Source: Burkholderiales bacterium (GTDB lineage: Bacteria > Pseudomonadota > Gammaproteobacteria > Burkholderiales > Burkholderiaceae). Taken from it: a stretch of 45,935 bases of DNA. A program made the position numbers and the translations under genes. The notes under the pieces were generated by a model. It worked only from the letters and a program-made list of their open reading frames with translations, had not been told where the DNA came from and made no database searches. Of the stretch, positions 44,664 to 45,935 are shown piece by piece; the stretch's first letter is position 1, and each line of letters starts with the position of its first letter. The stretch covers positions 1 to 45,935 of the forward strand of contig JAMFSK010000070.1 in assembly GCA_026225235.1 (NCBI GenBank), given 5' to 3'.

Positions 44664-45935
44664 CTAGAGCTCGCTGTCGAGGCGGGGCTGGACATCGCCG
44701 ATGCCGACATCGGCCGAGCCCTGCGCGAGATGGACGGTCACGCGATGGCCGCGTTGCAATGCGGCCGGGTTGCGAACCGCTTGTCCATGCGGATCGAGGA
44801 TCGCTGCATAGCCTCGTTCAAGGGTGCGACGGGGGCTCAGCAGGTCGGTTCGTGCGCTCAGTTGCTGAAGCCGCGCCACGCGGCGTTCCTGGCCACGATG
44901 GAAGGCCTGACTGAGACGCGCATCGAGTTGGGCGACGCGCTCCATGGCGAGCGCGGGATCGGGACGGTGACGGCGCCACCGCATTTCCAGCAAGGCAAAA
45001 CGCGCATGCGCCGTCTGCGTCACGCGGGCGGCCGCGCCAGCCAGCCGCGCACTGAGTTGCTGCAGATGCTGGCGCTGCCGCGCGAGGCGTTCGGCGGGGC
45101 TGACCAGACGCCGGGTCAGCCAGTCGAGTTGCTGGGCGCGGCGCTCGAGGCCGCGCTCGAAGGCGCGCGACAACAGGTGATGATGCTGGCCGAGATCGCG
45201 GAGCAACAAGGCACGCTGCGGGCTCACGAGTTCGGCGGCGCCGGTCGGGGTCGGCGCGCGAAGGTCGGCGGCGAAGTCGGCAATGGTGAAGTCTGTTTCG
45301 TGACCCACGCCACTGACGACGGGCATCGGGGCAGCGGCGATCGCGCGCGCCAGGGCCTCGTCGTTGAATGACCAGAGATCTTCGATCGAGCCTCCGCCAC
45401 GACAGACGATCAGCACATCGACTTCGGCGCGTCGCCCGGCGAGTTCGACCATCTCGCGCAGGCGCGCGGCGGACTCGGCGCCTTGCACGGGTGCCGGATA
45501 GAGAATGACGGGAATGTGCGGTGCGCGGCGCATCAGCGTCGTCAGCACGTCGCGCAAAGCGGCGGCTGCGAGCGAGGTGACGATACCGATCGCACGTGGG
45601 TGCGCAGGTAACGCGCGCTTGCGCTCGCCATCGAACAAGCCTTCGCCCTCGAGTTGCTTCTTGAGCTTGAGAAACGCTTCGTAGAGCCGGCCCTGGCCGG
45701 TGCGGCGCACCTGCTCGACGTTAAGCTGAAGTTCGCCGCGCGGCTCGTACATCGCCACGAGGGCGCGCACTTCGATTCGGTCGCCCTCGCGCGGCAGGAA
45801 GTCTGCATATTGCGCACGGCCACGGAACATCACGCAACGGATCTGCGCGTTGGCATCCTTGATCGAGAAATACCAGTGACCGCTCGCGGCACGCGTGAAG
45901 TTCGACACTTCGCCGGAAATCCAAGCAAGCGGAAA
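44664..45935 (-). CDS. xseA: Exodeoxyribonuclease VII large subunit (5' end outside window)
   Basis: Large subunit of exonuclease VII, which degrades single-stranded DNA. The frame runs off the right edge: the first visible residues are [20 protein letters not shown], part of the N-terminal OB-fold, so only about 20-30 residues are missing. The catalytic region holds [17 protein letters not shown] and [30 protein letters not shown] long coiled-coil follows (about the last 180 residues, rich in Arg, Gln and Leu), ending in the [13 protein letters not shown] motif. It is co-directional with sodB, with 182 bases between them. Confidence 0.95.
   Translation of the reverse strand, partial: FPLAWISGEVSNFTRAASGHWYFSIKDANAQIRCVMFRGRAQYADFLPREGDRIEVRALVAMYEPRGELQLNVEQVRRTGQGRLYEAFLKLKKQLEGEGLFDGERKRALPAHPRAIGIVTSLAAAALRDVLTTLMRRAPHIPVILYPAPVQGAESAARLREMVELAGRRAEVDVLIVCRGGGSIEDLWSFNDEALARAIAAAPMPVVSGVGHETDFTIADFAADLRAPTPTGAAELVSPQRALLLRDLGQHHHLLSRAFERGLERRAQQLDWLTRRLVSPAERLARQRQHLQQLSARLAGAAARVTQTAHARFALLEMRWRRHRPDPALAMERVAQLDARLSQAFHRGQERRVARLQQLSARTDLLSPRRTLERGYAAILDPHGQAVRNPAALQRGHRVTVHLAQGSADVGIGDVQPRLDSEL

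Noticed and set aside
44655..45371. Plus-strand 238-codon frame opposite xseA
   Set aside because: It is an antisense shadow of the conserved exonuclease VII gene.

Overview
The window is GC-rich, densely coded DNA with no rRNA, tRNA, CRISPR or recognisable insertion sequence. The sodB and 5'-truncated xseA genes at the right edge, the polyol operon and the long runs of co-directional transport and catabolic genes suggest a Burkholderiales chromosome (Burkholderia/Paraburkholderia/Caballeronia group). The genus call is inference from gene content only. Almost the whole window is metabolic accessory content, made of riboswitch- or regulator-controlled operons that each pair an importer with catabolic enzymes.

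Region 1 (1-12.5 kb). An exported Gly/Ser-rich low-complexity protein (276-1235) is followed by a structured non-coding stretch with a strong intrinsic terminator. Next is a six-gene minus-strand operon (10752 to 1682): two DUF1989 proteins, a biotin-dependent 'urea carboxylase' type enzyme, allophanate hydrolase, and an ABC permease and ATPase. Upstream on the minus strand (10911-10809) lies a clear guanidine-I (ykkC) riboswitch, preceded by a sigma-54-like -24/-12 element. The operon is therefore best read as guanidine assimilation (guanidine carboxylase, carboxyguanidine deiminase, allophanate hydrolase) and not urea breakdown. No substrate-binding protein is present in it. A DUF2252 gene with a near-consensus sigma-70 promoter lies upstream.

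Region 2 (12.7-24.8 kb). A polyol operon runs on the minus strand: sorbitol-dehydrogenase-type SDR, MalEFG/SmoEFG-like ABC transporter, HAD phosphatase, MalK-like ATPase, D-arabinitol 4-dehydrogenase, xylulokinase and a SorC-family regulator. Polyols would be imported, oxidised to ketoses and phosphorylated. dgoD (galactonate dehydratase) is divergent from it, and paired GATC-N4-GATC elements overlap a predicted promoter in the shared gap.

Region 3 (24.9-27.8 kb). An OmpR-type response regulator and a sensor kinase with a Pro-rich periplasmic domain converge on a small exported Pro/Gly-rich protein. Direct repeats of GTAAG lie upstream of both transcription units, which suggests one small regulon.

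Region 4 (27.9-43.3 kb). This is a catabolic island of unknown substrate. A TetR regulator faces a plus-strand operon of a two-component flavin monooxygenase, its flavin reductase, a one-domain extradiol-dioxygenase-like VOC protein with a complete active-site set, and an NTF2-like protein. Their intergenic region holds several TGAC-N5/6-GTCA dyads, a promoter and an 18-codon leader ORF. Facing it are minus-strand genes for a PRISE-type reductase, two YciI-like proteins, two beta-hydroxyacid-dehydrogenase-family proteins, a zinc alcohol dehydrogenase and a ribose-type ABC importer. A LysR regulator with a perfect T-N11-A box bounds the right side.

Region 5 (43.4-45.9 kb). A Dabb-domain protein, a bidirectional terminator, sodB, and xseA (cut by the window end) form what looks like the conserved chromosomal backbone.
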